Part shown: positions 1 to 11,937 of the stretch, one piece after another
Layout: each line of letters opens with the position of its first letter
Numbering within the stretch: the first letter of the stretch is position 1
Source: Lineus longissimus
Lineage: Eukaryota; Nemertea; Pilidiophora; Heteronemertea; Lineidae
Direction of reading: 5' to 3'
Length of the DNA stretch: 64,000 nt
Assembly (NCBI RefSeq): GCF_910592395.1
Contig: NC_088319.1
Location: forward strand, 14,136,001-14,200,000
Notes under the pieces: model-generated
Told to the model about the DNA's origin: nothing
Databases searched by the model: none
What the model saw: only the letters and a program-made list of their open reading frames with translations
Position numbers and translations under genes: made by a program

Positions 1-1
1 C

Positions 2-289
2 ACAAACGCAACCTGGGCTGATCCATCATATCGCCCAAAATTGAGCGAGATAGGGAAATTCCGTGGACACGTGAAAAAGGATACGATTTTAGTACCCTCG
101 GGCGGATACGTTGTAACTAGATTCAAGGCTGACAATCCTGGGATGTGGATGATGCATTGCCACCAAGAGCTGCACCTTGCGGACGGGATGGCAATGGTGT
201 TTGTTGAAGCAAAAGACGACATCCCAGGAATCCCCGCAGAGACTCCATTTTTCAACTCCTACGGGAACTTCCGAAATCACGCTGAATAG
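2..289 (+). CDS. Multicopper oxidase (laccase-type), C-terminal exon, partial
   Basis: The last exon of a laccase-like multicopper oxidase, open from the window edge to a TAG at 287-289. Such enzymes oxidise phenols or metal ions and reduce oxygen to water with four copper atoms. The frame runs upstream of the first possible start and includes NATWADPSY, typical of the region before the last copper site. The motif HCHQELHLADGM is the HCHxxxHxxxGM signature of the third cupredoxin domain: its Cys and His residues bind type 1 and trinuclear copper, and its Met is the axial ligand position. The C-terminus after the motif is short, with no visible membrane anchor. Everything N-terminal lies outside the window, so the substrate (cuticle, pigment or iron) cannot be judged. 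Confidence 0.9.
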   Translation, partial: TNATWADPSYRPKLSEIGKFRGHVKKDTILVPSGGYVVTRFKADNPGMWMMHCHQELHLADGMAMVFVEAKDDIPGIPAETPFFNSYGNFRNHAE

Positions 290-313
290 AAGAGTCATCT
301 CAAGATTAAAGCA

Positions 314-439
314 TATTGGGTGATATGAATAAAGACTAGCAAATGCTTTTATCTACAACTCCATGTACATTTACACCAGACCTTTCTGTACAAAATTGAA
401 GTAAAAGCATTTGCTAGACTTTATTCATATCAGCCAATA
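314..439. mobile_element. Palindromic mini-MITE, copy 1 (about 126 bp)
   Basis: The two ends are inverted copies of about 37 bp: the left arm reads TGGGTGATATGAATAAAG and the right arm is its near-exact reverse complement, with a short central spacer. TA lies at both outer edges, which may be a TA target duplication. A second copy lies at 9295-9420 with its centre in the opposite orientation. There is no coding capacity, so this is a tiny non-autonomous foldback element. Confidence 0.75.
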
Positions 440-441
440 CA

Positions 442-1880
442 GAGGGCGACCGAAAATCCTTTCTTTTCATAAAATGCGTCTATTATATTTATTGCTAAAT
501 AAAACTAAAGGTCCATACCGTCATAAATTCGAATGGCGATGCCGCAAGTCAAACAGACTGGGTACTGTTGATTAAACTATAACTATGTATAGGTCTAACA
601 CAGGCAAATGCACCCCATACAGAGACACGTGCCAAGTCGAGCATTGCGTTCCACAGACCAGTGCCTCCTGTCGTCGCAGAGAACTAAGACCATAAGACAT
701 GGAAATCGATATTTTCAGCAGGTGGCACCTGGCCACTTGGCCGTAAGACAGTCTTCCAGTCTCCATGTATACAGGGCACTCAAAAACCTCTCTGAGAATG
801 CCCACCATCACGCCATACGGGTAATTAAATAGTCAATTTTGCCTCTTTATGGCACTCAGACTTGGGCCTATTGGCCTGGTCACATTATAGGTTCAGTATG
901 TTTCAAAATATGAATGGTTGAGGATGCTCCGAAGTAATATTTGCTATCGAGTTCGTTCATTGGTTTGCTTGGAGATGGATTATTAGGTGTGGATCTGCTC
1001 GTGCTGCCCTTGGCTCTGGGTGTAACAGCATTCGTTATCTCGCCAGGTCTGGTTGTGACAGTATCTGCAATCTCATCAGGTCTGGTTGTGGCAGCATGTT
1101 ATGGTATGGTTGTTGCAGTATCTGCTGTCTCTTCAGATCTGGTGTTCTGATTATCCCTTTCTGAAAATGATCAGGTATTCACCATGTGAAAATGTGACAC
1201 ATTTTTCCTAAGGGTGGAGACAAGGTCCACCCTGTAGAGACATGGTGCACTACGCTGGGAGAGTACACATCTAGATAAGACAGAGTACGCATAGTGAAGG
1301 GGCACGGCACATCCAGCAAAGACTTGATACAACCGCTCTCTGGCAACATGGCGAGCTATGAAGGGGAGGGCACATCCAGAAGAGAAATGGTGCACTACTG
1401 TCTCATTATCCCGGCAAATGTGGAAAAAGTGCAGAAATTAAAAAAAGAACGAAATCAGCGCCTCTGGTGTCAAGATTTGAAAATACTGTTATTAGAATAT
1501 CTCCGACATCCCTCGATGTGCACATTGAGGATGTAACAAATCGCTTGTAAATATAAACACACAGGAGTTTTTTCATTTTCTTTGTCAGAGAATAATCTAC
1601 TTTTCTAATAATCTGACTCTGAAATTTACCGTGAACATTGGATGCTTAGTTTGTGTTAGCAGAAGAGGATATTTTCAACAAATTCCTAAGAGTTGTAAGT
1701 GACCATACCACTCGTGCACTCATCGCAGATGCACTCAACAAACACTACAGCACTGTCTCTGCAGTCACAGTGTCTCACTGTCTGTGCATCTGCTTGCAAA
1801 GGCTGCCAGTCACTACAGTACCCTCTGATTTCAACTCTGATTTATAACATACATGTCGATGTTTATCATTTTTGTTTCCA
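442..1880. other. Intergenic or 5' non-coding region before Dispatched
   Basis: No convincing gene is seen. At 1030-1145 there are degenerate repeats of a GGTCTGGTTGTG-type unit. At 1230-1395 two related stretches share a GCACATCCAG...AATGGTGCACTAC pattern. A splice acceptor (TTTGTTTCCAG) ends at 1880, so much of this region may be a 5' UTR intron of the Dispatched gene with its promoter further upstream. Short open frames here match no known family. Confidence 0.5.
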
Positions 1881-1911
1881 GATGGAGTAATACAAAACCT
1901 TGATTGCAACC

Positions 1912-4900
1912 ATGCCATTCATGGCATTATTCCGTCGTAATCCTCGCTCAAATGGCTACGGGCCATTGAGTATCAACTCCTCCGCGGATGATGACTACAC
2001 ACACGACGACTCACTGATCCTGAATGGTGCTCTTAGCGATGACTCCAATCCGAACCATGTGACAAATGGTTTTACTTCGGGTGCTGGGGTTGATTCTAGA
2101 TCCCGTTGTCCTGGCCGTTGTGGTTGCTGTAAAAACATTACATGTACTCCCCGAAGCATCCTCGACTTTCTCTTGACGAATGTTGCCATTTCTATGATTA
2201 CTATCATCGTTGGTGTTGCAGTACCTTTGGCTCTTGGTTGTTGGGCATTGTTTTTGTTGAAACCATCAATGGTTATTGACAAATCGATGAACTCATTTAC
2301 CATACCAAACCACCAAGCTACCAAGAGAGCAGACGCGTTATCAGTTGCCATATCACATATGAATACTGGCTTAAACCTGAGGGGCAAGCGCAGCACGGAC
2401 AATATAATGGGCAAGGAATTATTTCTGGATCAAAACAAGCCCCCTACAAGTGCTCGGCATGAACTGTCTGATATTCTAAATACTCTTGCAATAAACAATT
2501 CTCAAAGTGCCATGAAAAGTGTTCTCAATAACATTCCCTTTAGTTCCACGACTGATGAAAGATCAAACCCTGTTAAAAGCAAACCGAATAGAAATTTCAA
2601 CCACACCGTTAACAAATTCGTGGAAAAGCCAGACAGGAAAAACAGCATTCTGAGAGCTTCCAAACTAAAATCAGCATTGCCAAATCAACCAGAGGATGGT
2701 GATATATCGAATGCAAAAGGACAAAGTCCTGAAGTTGATCGAGTTGATGATTTATTGCAAGCAGAAGATGTCTTTCCTGAAATGTCCGAACCGATTTCTG
2801 TCCATCGGGATAGGCGGAGCCTGCCGAGAGAGAAACGCAATGGAGGCCTTAACTATGTTTTCTCGTAAGTACAAGTACATTTGAGGGGCCAACTGGCATG
2901 ATTTGTTATTCAACTCGGGTTGAGTTTGACTGTCAAGTAGGTTCTAATTCCCCTTTAAATTAATCATGATGGATTATAAAATGTGTCAATGCAATAGCAC
3001 ATGAACAGAAAATAATGTAAACCATGTATAAGTATAGACAATAGGGAATGTAAAATATGAATGAATGAATGAATGAATGAATGAATGAATGAATGAATGA
3101 ATGAATGAATGAATGAATGAATGAATGAATGCTACACTTATAGGGCGCCTTTCCGTGGTAGCACCACGCTCAAAGCGCCACCTCCCCGAAGAATCGATTA
3201 AAAAGCAGAGTTTTTAATTGTTTTTTGAACATTGTCTCTGGCTGGGACCTCAGTTCAAGTGAAAGTTTATTCCAGAGGTACGGGCCGCACCTTGAAAAGC
3301 TGCGGTCACCGTACCTCGATCTGGTCCGCTTGACCTGAAGGGTCTTGAAAGTGGCTGACCTAGTGCGACCTTCTGTTTCCAGGAGGAGGTCATTGAGGTA
3401 CTCCAATATGCCATTGTTTCAATCTACTGACTCTCTGCCCTTTGGTCTTAATCAAATGGCCCTAGTACCCCAGTTGACTCATCAAAATCTTGTCAAAAAT
3501 CAGCAACAACACAACACAAAGTGAATACTGGTACTCTTACAATGATATCCCTTAACTGACTATAAACTAATCACTTTGTAACCATCTAAAAACTTCAGGT
3601 CACAACAACAAAAATGGCAGAAGTGGCGTCTGCAATTAGCATATGTCGCAACTGGTGAAGACAACCCAAACATTTTCACCGAGGAGCGCCTGGCTACGAT
3701 TCACGATGTGGAAAAGAAAATCATGGAACATGCAGAGTTTCAGAACTTCTGCTGGAAAGATTATCGCAAGACAGAGCAGGACCCTACCCTTCTTCAATAT
3801 AGCGGCTGTGCACCATTGAATTCGCTTCTGACGTACTTCTACCCGTCGAAGGACAGCTTTGGGAACATTCACTATGATGGGCTGGGCGATCAGATTATCA
3901 ATATTGATAGTGCCGTCAGAAAAGCCATGGGTTTCCAATCGTTTTATTATTTTGTTGGTGATATGTTCAATAGAACTTTGAAGAAGGGTAGTCTGCTCCA
4001 CACAGAGGTTTACTTTGGTGTGCCACTAAAAGGTTTGTATCTTTGGACAAATATAATAGTGTAGCCAGTGCCAGGTTGACATGTCTCCTGTTATTCAGAC
4101 ACACTATTTCTAAGTTATATATGTGGTTAAACTATGCAATTCTTATACAAGGTAAAAACCTATGACGCATGAAACTCATAACAAAAAGAACTAATAGTAT
4201 ACAGGCCTGAACATGTGACTTACAAAACTCAATCTTGTTGTGTTGTGTGGTGACTAGATGGATGGATATAATTTTGGCATTTGCCCAAACCTCCCAATGT
4301 TACATGTAAATGTCAGTCTGGATATTTTTTGAGTGCTTCCATGACCGAATAAAAACCTGAAAAATCATGATTGTCTCCCTCTAGCACCTGAATTGAACCT
4401 CCCACAAAAGGAAATTTGAGCAAATGTCTCCTTGCTCTTGTCAATAAACAGGTTTTATTTTCATGTTGTCCAGGGTACTCAAACAGAATGGACCATGCTA
4501 AGGAGCAGTATGAAAAATATAAGAAGTTTCTTATCAGTTACATTGATATACTGTCGAAGGCTTCAACCGAGTAAGTTCTTTTATTAGTTAAAAAATGGCA
4601 GTTGATAATGGAATAGAACTGCAAAGCACTGTGCAAACGAGTAATTTTAATTGTTGGGACGTGATCATCCCCACAAAGATTGGTCATCACAGGTACCTGT
4701 AACTGGTAACTGTGATCACTATCACCTGCGATCAGACCAAAGACGGCACTTAGAGGTTTTACCCGCAGACAAAAGAGGTTTTTGTCGCACATTGCAGCAA
4801 TTGTAATAGCAGGTCACAGTGATTTTGATCGCTCGTCTGGCGCACATTTAGTGTTTGCCCAAAGAAGCATGCTTTGGCGTCATCTCAGTCTCATCATGTC

Positions 4901-7900
4901 GGAGCTCCAGCGATAAATGCAAAGAGTTTCGAAGAAGAAAAGGTAACCCAATTGAGAATGATATCAATTCAATGATTTCCTTTTTCTTTTCAGTAAAGTG
5001 ATTGTCCTCTATGGTGGCAATGAAATCTTCGACTACGAGGTGGAGCATTCATTCTGGAGCGACATGCGTCTCTCATTCATCAGCGTCTCGTTCATCGCCC
5101 TCATCGTGTTCATCTTGACCTCTTTTTCAATATGGCTGACAGTGTGCGGCATCACGAGTATCATACTGAGCTTCTTTTTGGCGTTATTTTTCTATCGGGC
5201 CGTCTTTCAGATGAATTCACTCGGAATTCTGAACGGTGCATCAGCTTTTGTGATCATTGGTATAGGTAAGTCGCACGGTGTATGCCAGTGTTTATTCCCG
5301 CCAAGTACACATTGTTAAACCATGGCATCCATCTTCTTCATCTGACCAGCAAATCTGCAACCTGCCATCGCTGATATGTGTGACAAAAGATCTCTTGTCT
5401 GCAGGTAAACAGGTAATCGCTAAAGTTCGATATAGACTTGCAGGTACACATTTGAATTAGCTTTGATTCATCTCCTCTTATTGACACTTCTCCTCCCTTC
5501 TAGGGGTAGACGACATCTTTGTCTTCATCAATACATTCCGGCAGAGTAGTCATATGAAGGATCTGGCTGCGCGGATGAAACACACCATCTACACTGCGGG
5601 AAAGGCCACGTTTTTCACATCATTCACAACTGCAGCTGCCTTTGCTGCGAATGTAGCCTCTTCTGTAAGTACCTTCTGTGTTCTCTAAACCTGAAATTTT
5701 TGGACTTAAGGTTATTCCCTTGGCGGGGTTTACCGCATATGAAATGTCTTGTCTCCTGTTCTTATGTTGTTATTTCTTATTTCCAGATCCCAGCTATCCA
5801 TGACTTTGGTCTATTCATGTCGCTAATAGTTGGGTCCTGTTGGCTGAATGTAATAGTGATCATGCCGCCAGCCCTCAATGTCTGGCATCATCTTTGTGTT
5901 AAATGTGAAGGAGTAATGTGTTCTTGGTGAGTTTTTTATTATACATTTGGATATCTAAACATGAAGTCGCATTTTGGGCTTTTGTGCTCAGTCCAGGCAT
6001 ATTTAGAAGGACACTGTGACATGCCACACCTGGAGATGGTGAAACTGTTGACAATCGCCAGTAAATTCCAACCCAGATGGAACTGCCTGGTGTTATCGTA
6101 AAACCACCAGGATGACTGAAAGCATACGCCAGTGTAAAACAGTTTGAGTAAGCAGTTGTTTACAGTGGTTCTAATTATACTTAGAGTCAACAGAAATCTG
6201 TACGAAATTGCTCACCTCCATTAAATTTATTCCAGTTGTAAATGTAAGGGTCCTTGTAGTAGCCTGCACTTGCCTGATGATGTGAGAGAGTTTGTGAGTA
6301 GCAGTAGTAATCAACTGGCTGCAGAGTGCCCACCTGATACGGAGGATGATGATGATCTTGATGTCCCTCTGATGAGAATCGAGGCTGATACATCAAATGG
6401 TGAGAACACATTCTTTTTATGACAATGAGACTTCAAAAAAGCATGTGAGAAACATGAGTAGCTTGCGTGGACTCCCCTATTTGGCCAAAAGGCAGTACTA
6501 ACTGGGACAGTTGTGAAATCCTTTGATACAGACGCTAGTCAGTAGGAAGTGCTACCTGTAATGCCATAACTGTAAGAGCTATTTGGCCAAGTCTGAGTCA
6601 CTTTGCAAGTAAACCAAATTAGCACCTACATGTATGCCCGTAGTGGCAGGTAAAAATCGCTCATCCCGCCTTAGAGGAGGTACTCCCAGGATAATAATAC
6701 CTCAAAGTGTAGACTGAACGCTGAAAAGAAGGAGAAGATTGATTCCTAACAGTTCTAAAACTTTGTTGACACAGCTCTGTGGGGTGAAGATGGAGATGAA
6801 GAGTTGCTTCGTCTGGAGGCCGAGTTGGAATCGCGTCACGACAAGGTGGAAGGCTGCAGTCTGACAGCCAGGATTCAGGTCTTGGTGTATCACTTCATCG
6901 CAGTGCCTGTTGTCAAAGCCAGGTGGTTAATCCTTGGTGAGTTGTTTGAGTTGTGGTCCTGATTTTTTATCCAAACAGTCGATCTCTTTTGATGGATGTG
7001 GGTGAAAAGCCAATCTTTGCAAAAATGCTGGAGATGTCGTAGGCAGCAAACCGTGCAGCCATGTTAGATTGTAGGAAACTCTTGGAGAAGAGTAACCCAA
7101 CATGAAGTGTCCTTTTTTGCTTTCAGCCTTTTATCTAATGTTATTAGTAGTCGCTGCTTGCCTCGTGAGTCAAATCAAAACGGCTAGCAAACCACCGCAG
7201 TTCTTCAGACCAGAATCGAACCTACAGCGTTTCTATGACCTCAAGGCTAATCTTAGTATTGACGTGCTCAGCTGTGATAGATGCTCAGCTATCTATGAGG
7301 TAAGAGATGATGAAAGAATGTGCAATGTATATCCCAGAAAATTGTCAATCATAAACGCAGAATGATCCACGTCATTAGTCGAGGTCAAATGTACACCAGT
7401 CGGTGACCAAAATCAAAATGGCAGCATGAGATTATCCTACATGTACATGTTCTGGCTAACGGGCATCAACATTTTCAAATATTCGATTTCAGGTTTCAAA
7501 GGCTGAAGAGAATCGCCATAATCACCATGTGAAGCCACCGAAGCATACAACTAAAACGACCACAACGGCTGTACCTACTATGCTTCCGTTAGTCAGTACA
7601 ACAACTGGAACAACAGCTACAACTATAGAAACAAAACCTCCTCCAAAACATTACCCTACACCTAAAACGTTACCACCTATCCATACCACGACTGCTACTG
7701 TCAAACCTGTAATAGCTACGACTCCAAAGGACAATGGACATGGTTTACATAGTAAGTGTTAGTCATTGTGTCAGTCTGTTGATCGCATAAAAGGATGTAC
7801 CACCATTGTAAAGTATTGCAAATATGACTGCTCCCTAAACCTGACCTCTCATCTGAATATCCTATTTCAGCTTTGCCGACAAGCCTTCCAGAACCAAAGA

Positions 7901-10900
7901 CAACGCCACATGCAAAACCTAAACCAAGTCACGGCTCAGCTTCAAAAGATTTTGACGCCTGTGGTGAAAATGGTGAAAAGTGTAGTGCGCCCGCACCACA
8001 ACCTGTCCTCGAATCGTCAGCTGCCATCTACGTCGTGATAGGCATCAAGGGAATCGATAGGTCAAAGGTCGACAAAAACCACGTCCTCACAGATAAGGTT
8101 AGTACAACAGGCGTTGACCTATGGTCCTGGCCATTGTCATGTCCTTTGGAAATCTCCATTAGATCAGTGGCTGTCTGGCCAGATTCAGGATTGGTTATTT
8201 CTTCCAAGTTATTCAAGCAAAAAATTGTTAAGACAGATTCTGCTAGCTTGTGTTGCCCATGGGCCAATTCAGTGCAGGGTGAATTTATAAGGTCTCTGGT
8301 GTGAGTGCCCAACTTTCCTTCATATCTTATGAAAATTAACTCTCAATCTTTCATTTCAGGGGGATGTAGTGTACGACCCAGCATTTGAGAAGGCCTTCAA
8401 TTTCTCCCGTGGTTTTAATATCAACAGCACAACATTGAGGAACCTGTGCAAACTCTGCAAACTAATTGCAAATAATACAGAACTGGTCAAGCCAAACTCA
8501 GCCCAGTGCCTACCATCAGGTAACTTTAAAGCCTGTTCTAAAATACCCTGTCATCCAAAATCATTTTTTTGTTTTGTTTCAAATTGAAAATCAATTAGCC
8601 GCATTGCGAGTGAAGCAGCAGCTCAGACCTGTGTTACTCCCAGGAATGTACAAGCCACTAGCTTGGGATTAAAATGTGAAGCACTTTGAGCGACTGAAGC
8701 CAGTTTGATTTAGTGCCATTAAGGATCGTGTTGAGAATTTCATATGTTCTGTTTTAGAAATGGATCATTACCTTCAGTCGAGACTCCTGAGCCCGTATGA
8801 AGAATGCAGAAACCTACCCAGGAATAAGATTGTATATAACCACAATCTACCGGTCCGTGCCCTCATGTCTTTCTCCAAAACGGGCCACGCCATCAAATGG
8901 ATATCCTTTGCTTTTGAATCGGTGAGCGACAGTTAATTATATTGTAGTTCTGTTCTGAGGGTGTCATCTCTATACCACTGTGCCTGTGTGATTTCAAACG
9001 AACATATCATCTTTAAAAGCCACAACTAAACTCATCAGTACTCCGTTCTTCACAACTTTCGGAATTAGGTCATTGTTTTGAAACAAGCACATTTGAACCA
9101 TGTATGTATACTCTCACTTTCAGACCACCAGTAAAAGCGGATCATATTTTGCGGCTTATAAACAATACCAAAAATGGGATGCGTATCTTGAACACCTGAA
9201 GGTGACTGTGTTACCGAAAGACTCACCTCTTCAGTCTATGTACCAGACATCGAGATTCTGGGCAGATGTAAGTAGAGGAGATCCATTGTTCAGTCAATGG
9301 GTGATATGAATAAAGGCTAGCAAATGCTTTTACTTCAATTTTGTACAGAAAGGCCAAGTGTAAATGTACATGGAGTTTTAGATAAAAGCATTTACTACTC
9401 TTTATTCATATCACCCATTGTTATCTATAAATTCCTCTCGGACTGTACCACAGTCACCCTTTTAGAATGTACCACTGTCACCCTTTTAGAATGGCAGTGC
9501 ACTGTCAAATGGATATACAGTATGTAATGCATGTGTACGATGTCTACATTCATCACAGTACAATGCAAATACCATTGTACAGGAACGAGTGATTTACCAG
9601 GTTAGCAGGAGGCCAGTTTGAAAAACATGCTACAAAGTCTGCAGTTGATAATCCAAATGTTCCTCATCTAACCTCGTACCTATGTATTTTCAGGTGTTTA
9701 AGGAGATAGTCGCTGTAAGTAGCGCCATCTATGGACTCGTCCTCTCCATGGTGATATGTATGGCGGCAGTGGCAATATTTACTGGACATATTCTCTTGTT
9801 GATCATTGTGATGCTCTCCATAATAGGTAAGTTGCGAATGAATGAATACAGGGTCTTGGTTTCAAATATTCTTTATATCATGTCAACCTTGCAACCTCAA
9901 CTTGATTGCAAGAGAATACATCATTGAAATCATGATTTGCTGAGCATCGCTAGAAACTACTTCCATGTAGGTAAGGACTATCACCTGCTACAAAGGGTGA
10001 TATGTAATGGTTTTTTCTGTAAATCCTCCTGTAAATTTTGTATTTTAGGAATGATTCTCTGTGTCATTGGTATCTTCTACGTGGCAGGCTGGGAGATGGG
10101 TGCAGTGGAGGCTATATCTCTATCCATCTTGGTCGGCTCATCAGTCGATTACTGTGTTCATCTGGTGGAAGGATATATACTTGCGGGCAACAACCCACCC
10201 ATGCATTCTATGCAGGTTAGTGTCATTTCTCGCCAGAGGAACTCGGCAAATATGGGGGTGCCATCCTTTTTTGATAGGCTTTAGTGATGAATTTAGGGGA
10301 GACGGAATAGAGACAGACAAAGAGAGACCTGGCGGCGTTCCATGGCAAAGGAACTTCAAGAGAAGGGCCTAACGTGGGAGGCAGCCAGACAGCGAGCAGC
10401 CAACAGACTTGAGTGGAGGACCCTGGGGAACGCCCCATGTGCCACCTAGGGCACGAAGGGTCCCAAGAGAAGAGAGAGAGTGATGAATGCAGAAGACGAA
10501 CTATTGTTTAAGCAATAATGATATTATATGAATACCATTCAAAGTGATTGTTTTTACTTGTAGTAAATTTCGGTCAGTCATTGCATTCATTTACAATTCT
10601 ATGGTTTTGGGGGGCAATGAGTTGGACCGGCAGGGTTTGGGGTGCAATAAGTTGGACTTGAAGTGCTTGGGGTGCAATAAATTTGACTTAAAGGGCTTGG
10701 GGTGCTATTATGGACATTGCCACCTGCTTCAAAAAATTTTAACCTTTGCCATACTTTTTTCAGAGTAGCCAGAAATTACGACATTGGCGGACAACAGCTG
10801 CCCTGAGTCACATTGGCGTGTCGATCATCAGTAGCGCCATCACAACGATAGTGGCGGCAATACCACTTACACAGACCACAATTGAGCCGTTCGCTCAATT

Positions 10901-11132
10901 CGGATCAATAGTTGCCATCAACACGACGGTGTCGATATTTTTCACCCTGACCGTCTGTATGGCATTCCTGAGTTTATTTGGGCCGGCATTTTTCAAATGT
11001 AACTGGAAATCGACCGGATTCGCCGTGCTTGGTACCAGCCTGACGATTGGCGGATTTGTTTTGATTTTGTTCATTATCTCAAAATGTGGTGTTCCCATCC
11101 CTGGGCCGAATGGGGAGAATTTGTTCAGCTGA
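1912..11132 (+). CDS. DISP: Dispatched homologue (RND-family Hedgehog release transporter), 17 coding exons
   Basis: Dispatched is a 12-pass plasma-membrane RND transporter that releases cholesterol-modified Hedgehog. Inferred exons: 1912-2864, 3599-4032, 4474-4570, 4994-5265, 5504-5664, 5787-5926, 6236-6399, 6775-6936, 7127-7299, 7493-7751, 7871-8097, 8360-8519, 8758-8921, 9124-9267, 9694-9826, 10049-10215, 10764-11132. All joins keep frame, giving 1392 codons and a TGA. TM1 lies near residues 85-112, followed by a large first extracellular loop. A sterol-sensing-type block follows, with GxxxDD in TM4 (D588, D589). LVGSSVDYCVHLVEGY carries the TM10 GxxxD (G1244, D1248) and is diagnostic for Dispatched rather than Patched or NPC1. 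Loop 1 has RDRR (299-302) and REKR (306-309), candidate furin sites. Exon 10 is a Thr/Pro-rich insert. The cytosolic tail is short. The start is the first ATG (1912) after an acceptor at 1880; a second in-frame ATG is at 1921. A paralogue assignment (DISP1 versus DISP2/3) is not possible here. Confidence 0.93.
3058..3425 (-). mobile_element. 3' end of a non-LTR retrotransposon (CR1/L2-like) with AATG microsatellite tail
   Basis: Lies in the first coding intron of Dispatched. On the minus strand, 3406-3170 encodes the usual C-terminal tail of LINE polymerases, with RYGDRSFSRCGPYLWNKLS and then FKKQLKTLLFNRFF. A short 3' UTR with a GGCGC-rich stem follows, and then a tandem 4-bp tail: about 18 copies of AATG as read on the plus strand (3058-3131). 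The polymerase body is absent, as expected for a 5'-truncated insertion. Confidence 0.8.
7493..7751 (+). other. Thr/Pro-rich (mucin-like) exon 10 of Dispatched
   Basis: This exon encodes residues 853-938, just after TM7, in the second large extracellular loop. Of 86 residues, 23 are Thr and 13 are Pro, with runs such as KTTTT and STTTGTTATT. That composition is typical of O-glycosylated linkers. The Pro-rich character continues into the start of exon 11, before the folded AIYVVIGIKGIDRS block resumes. The exon is in frame (phase 0 in, phase 1 out) with standard splice signals. Confidence 0.75.
9295..9420. mobile_element. Palindromic mini-MITE, copy 2
   Basis: Lies in a Dispatched intron. The ends CAATGGGTGATATGAATAAAG and its reverse complement are perfect over about 20 bp and continue imperfectly inward. 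The centre (FTCT-type spacer around TTTTGTACAGAAAGG) matches that of the copy at 314-439 in reverse orientation, showing both belong to one family. Confidence 0.75.
9444..9491 (+). repeat. Tandem duplication, 24 bp x 2
   Basis: Two adjacent copies of TGTACCACAGTCACCCTTTT plus AGAA, differing at one base, directly downstream of the mini-MITE in the same Dispatched intron. Confidence 0.8.
10310..10460 (+). mobile_element. Remnant of a non-LTR retrotransposon 3' end
   Basis: In a Dispatched intron. The frame 10342-10449 reads MAKELQEKGLTWEAARQR and then NRLEWRTLGNAPCAT before a stop, resembling the 'TWxEAxxxAxDRxxWRxLVxALCA' C-terminus of RTE/I-type LINE polymerases. It is short and degraded, so the assignment rests on this pattern alone. 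Confidence 0.5.
10598..10712 (+). repeat. Degenerate tandem repeat, about 33-bp unit
   Basis: Three to four diverged copies of a unit around TTGGGGTGCAATAAGTTGGAC, in the last Dispatched intron just before the terminal exon. Confidence 0.75.
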
Positions 11133-11505
11133 GAGTCTTTTTTTCTCTTCTTAAGTTTCACATCTGTTTACCTGAGTATCCAAGTTATTATGTTACCTTC
11201 TTCAATACTGTGAACAGCCACATTTTCACGGGTGTTTTGTTTTCACAAAAATTGGAGGTTTACAGTATTTCAAACATAATGATTTCGATCATCTGTTAAT
11301 TCTTTTTTATCCCACCATGGTCTAAAAGATTCTAAATCTTTCTATTTTTCAAAGTTATGTCTCCGAAAGACCAGATTAGAATATCAGTCGTATAAAAGGG
11401 ATCAAGATCTTGTGCCGAAATCTGTTGTTTTTTTTTCGGCTTCTCATTTGTTGCTGCCTGGATTTAGGAACTAAATCTCATTTCGTTGCTGTACATATTT
11501 AAAAC

Positions 11506-11717
11506 TTAAAGGAGGACTATAGACAGAAGTTAGTGGGTCAGATTGGCGGTCTTCACTTCAGGTGACCAATATCCACGGTCAGAGAACAGGGTCTGGGTAG
11601 ACTGAGTGACAGATACAATCCTTGTACAATGTACTGTGCGATGGTAAAGACACCTATTGGCAACTTTGTATTTTCTTAATCTGACCCACATGGCTCCTTC
11701 TAATAGTTGCCCTTTAA
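11506..11717. mobile_element. TTAA-flanked MITE, 212 bp (copy A)
   Basis: TTAA stands at both ends. The left arm begins AGGAGGACTATAGACAGAAG and the right arm, read inversely, AGGGCAACTATTAGAAGGAG. Both then carry GGGTCAGATT about 25-30 bp in, giving imperfect terminal inverted repeats of about 40 bp. TTAA target duplication is the habit of piggyBac and Kolobok transposons. No coding capacity. Confidence 0.65.
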
Positions 11718-11795
11718 CCAGAGACTACATGTACTTATTTTTTATAAATGAAAAATTTTCTTGCCATCTAATGCAGTTGATAAAAACAAGTTTAC

Positions 11796-11937
11796 TTAAA
11801 AAATCTCCCCAGCCAGTTGCACATGGGCTTAATAAGCCTGTGTTTGGTATCAACATTCTCTATTAAAAAATCTCCCCAGCCAGTTGCAGTTGCACATGGG
11901 CTTAATAAGCCTGTGTTTGGTATCAACATTCTCAATT
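11796..11937 (+). repeat. Tandem duplication, about 70 bp x 2
   Basis: Two adjacent copies of a block starting AAAAAATCTCCCCAGCCAGT and ending in TATCAACATTCTC. They are nearly identical except for a 6-bp GTTGCA expansion in the second, so the duplication is recent. Confidence 0.9.

Noticed and set aside
608-832. Overlapping frames on both strands before Dispatched
   Set aside because: No homology; overlap on both strands with similar length indicates chance.
1900-1911. Starting Dispatched at the TTG at 1900
   Set aside because: Nuclear animal genes start at ATG; the ATG at 1912 is the first in frame after the acceptor at 1880.
3058-3131. Regular array that could be mistaken for a CRISPR-like repeat
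   Set aside because: It is a simple AATG microsatellite with no spacers, the tail of a LINE insertion in an animal intron.
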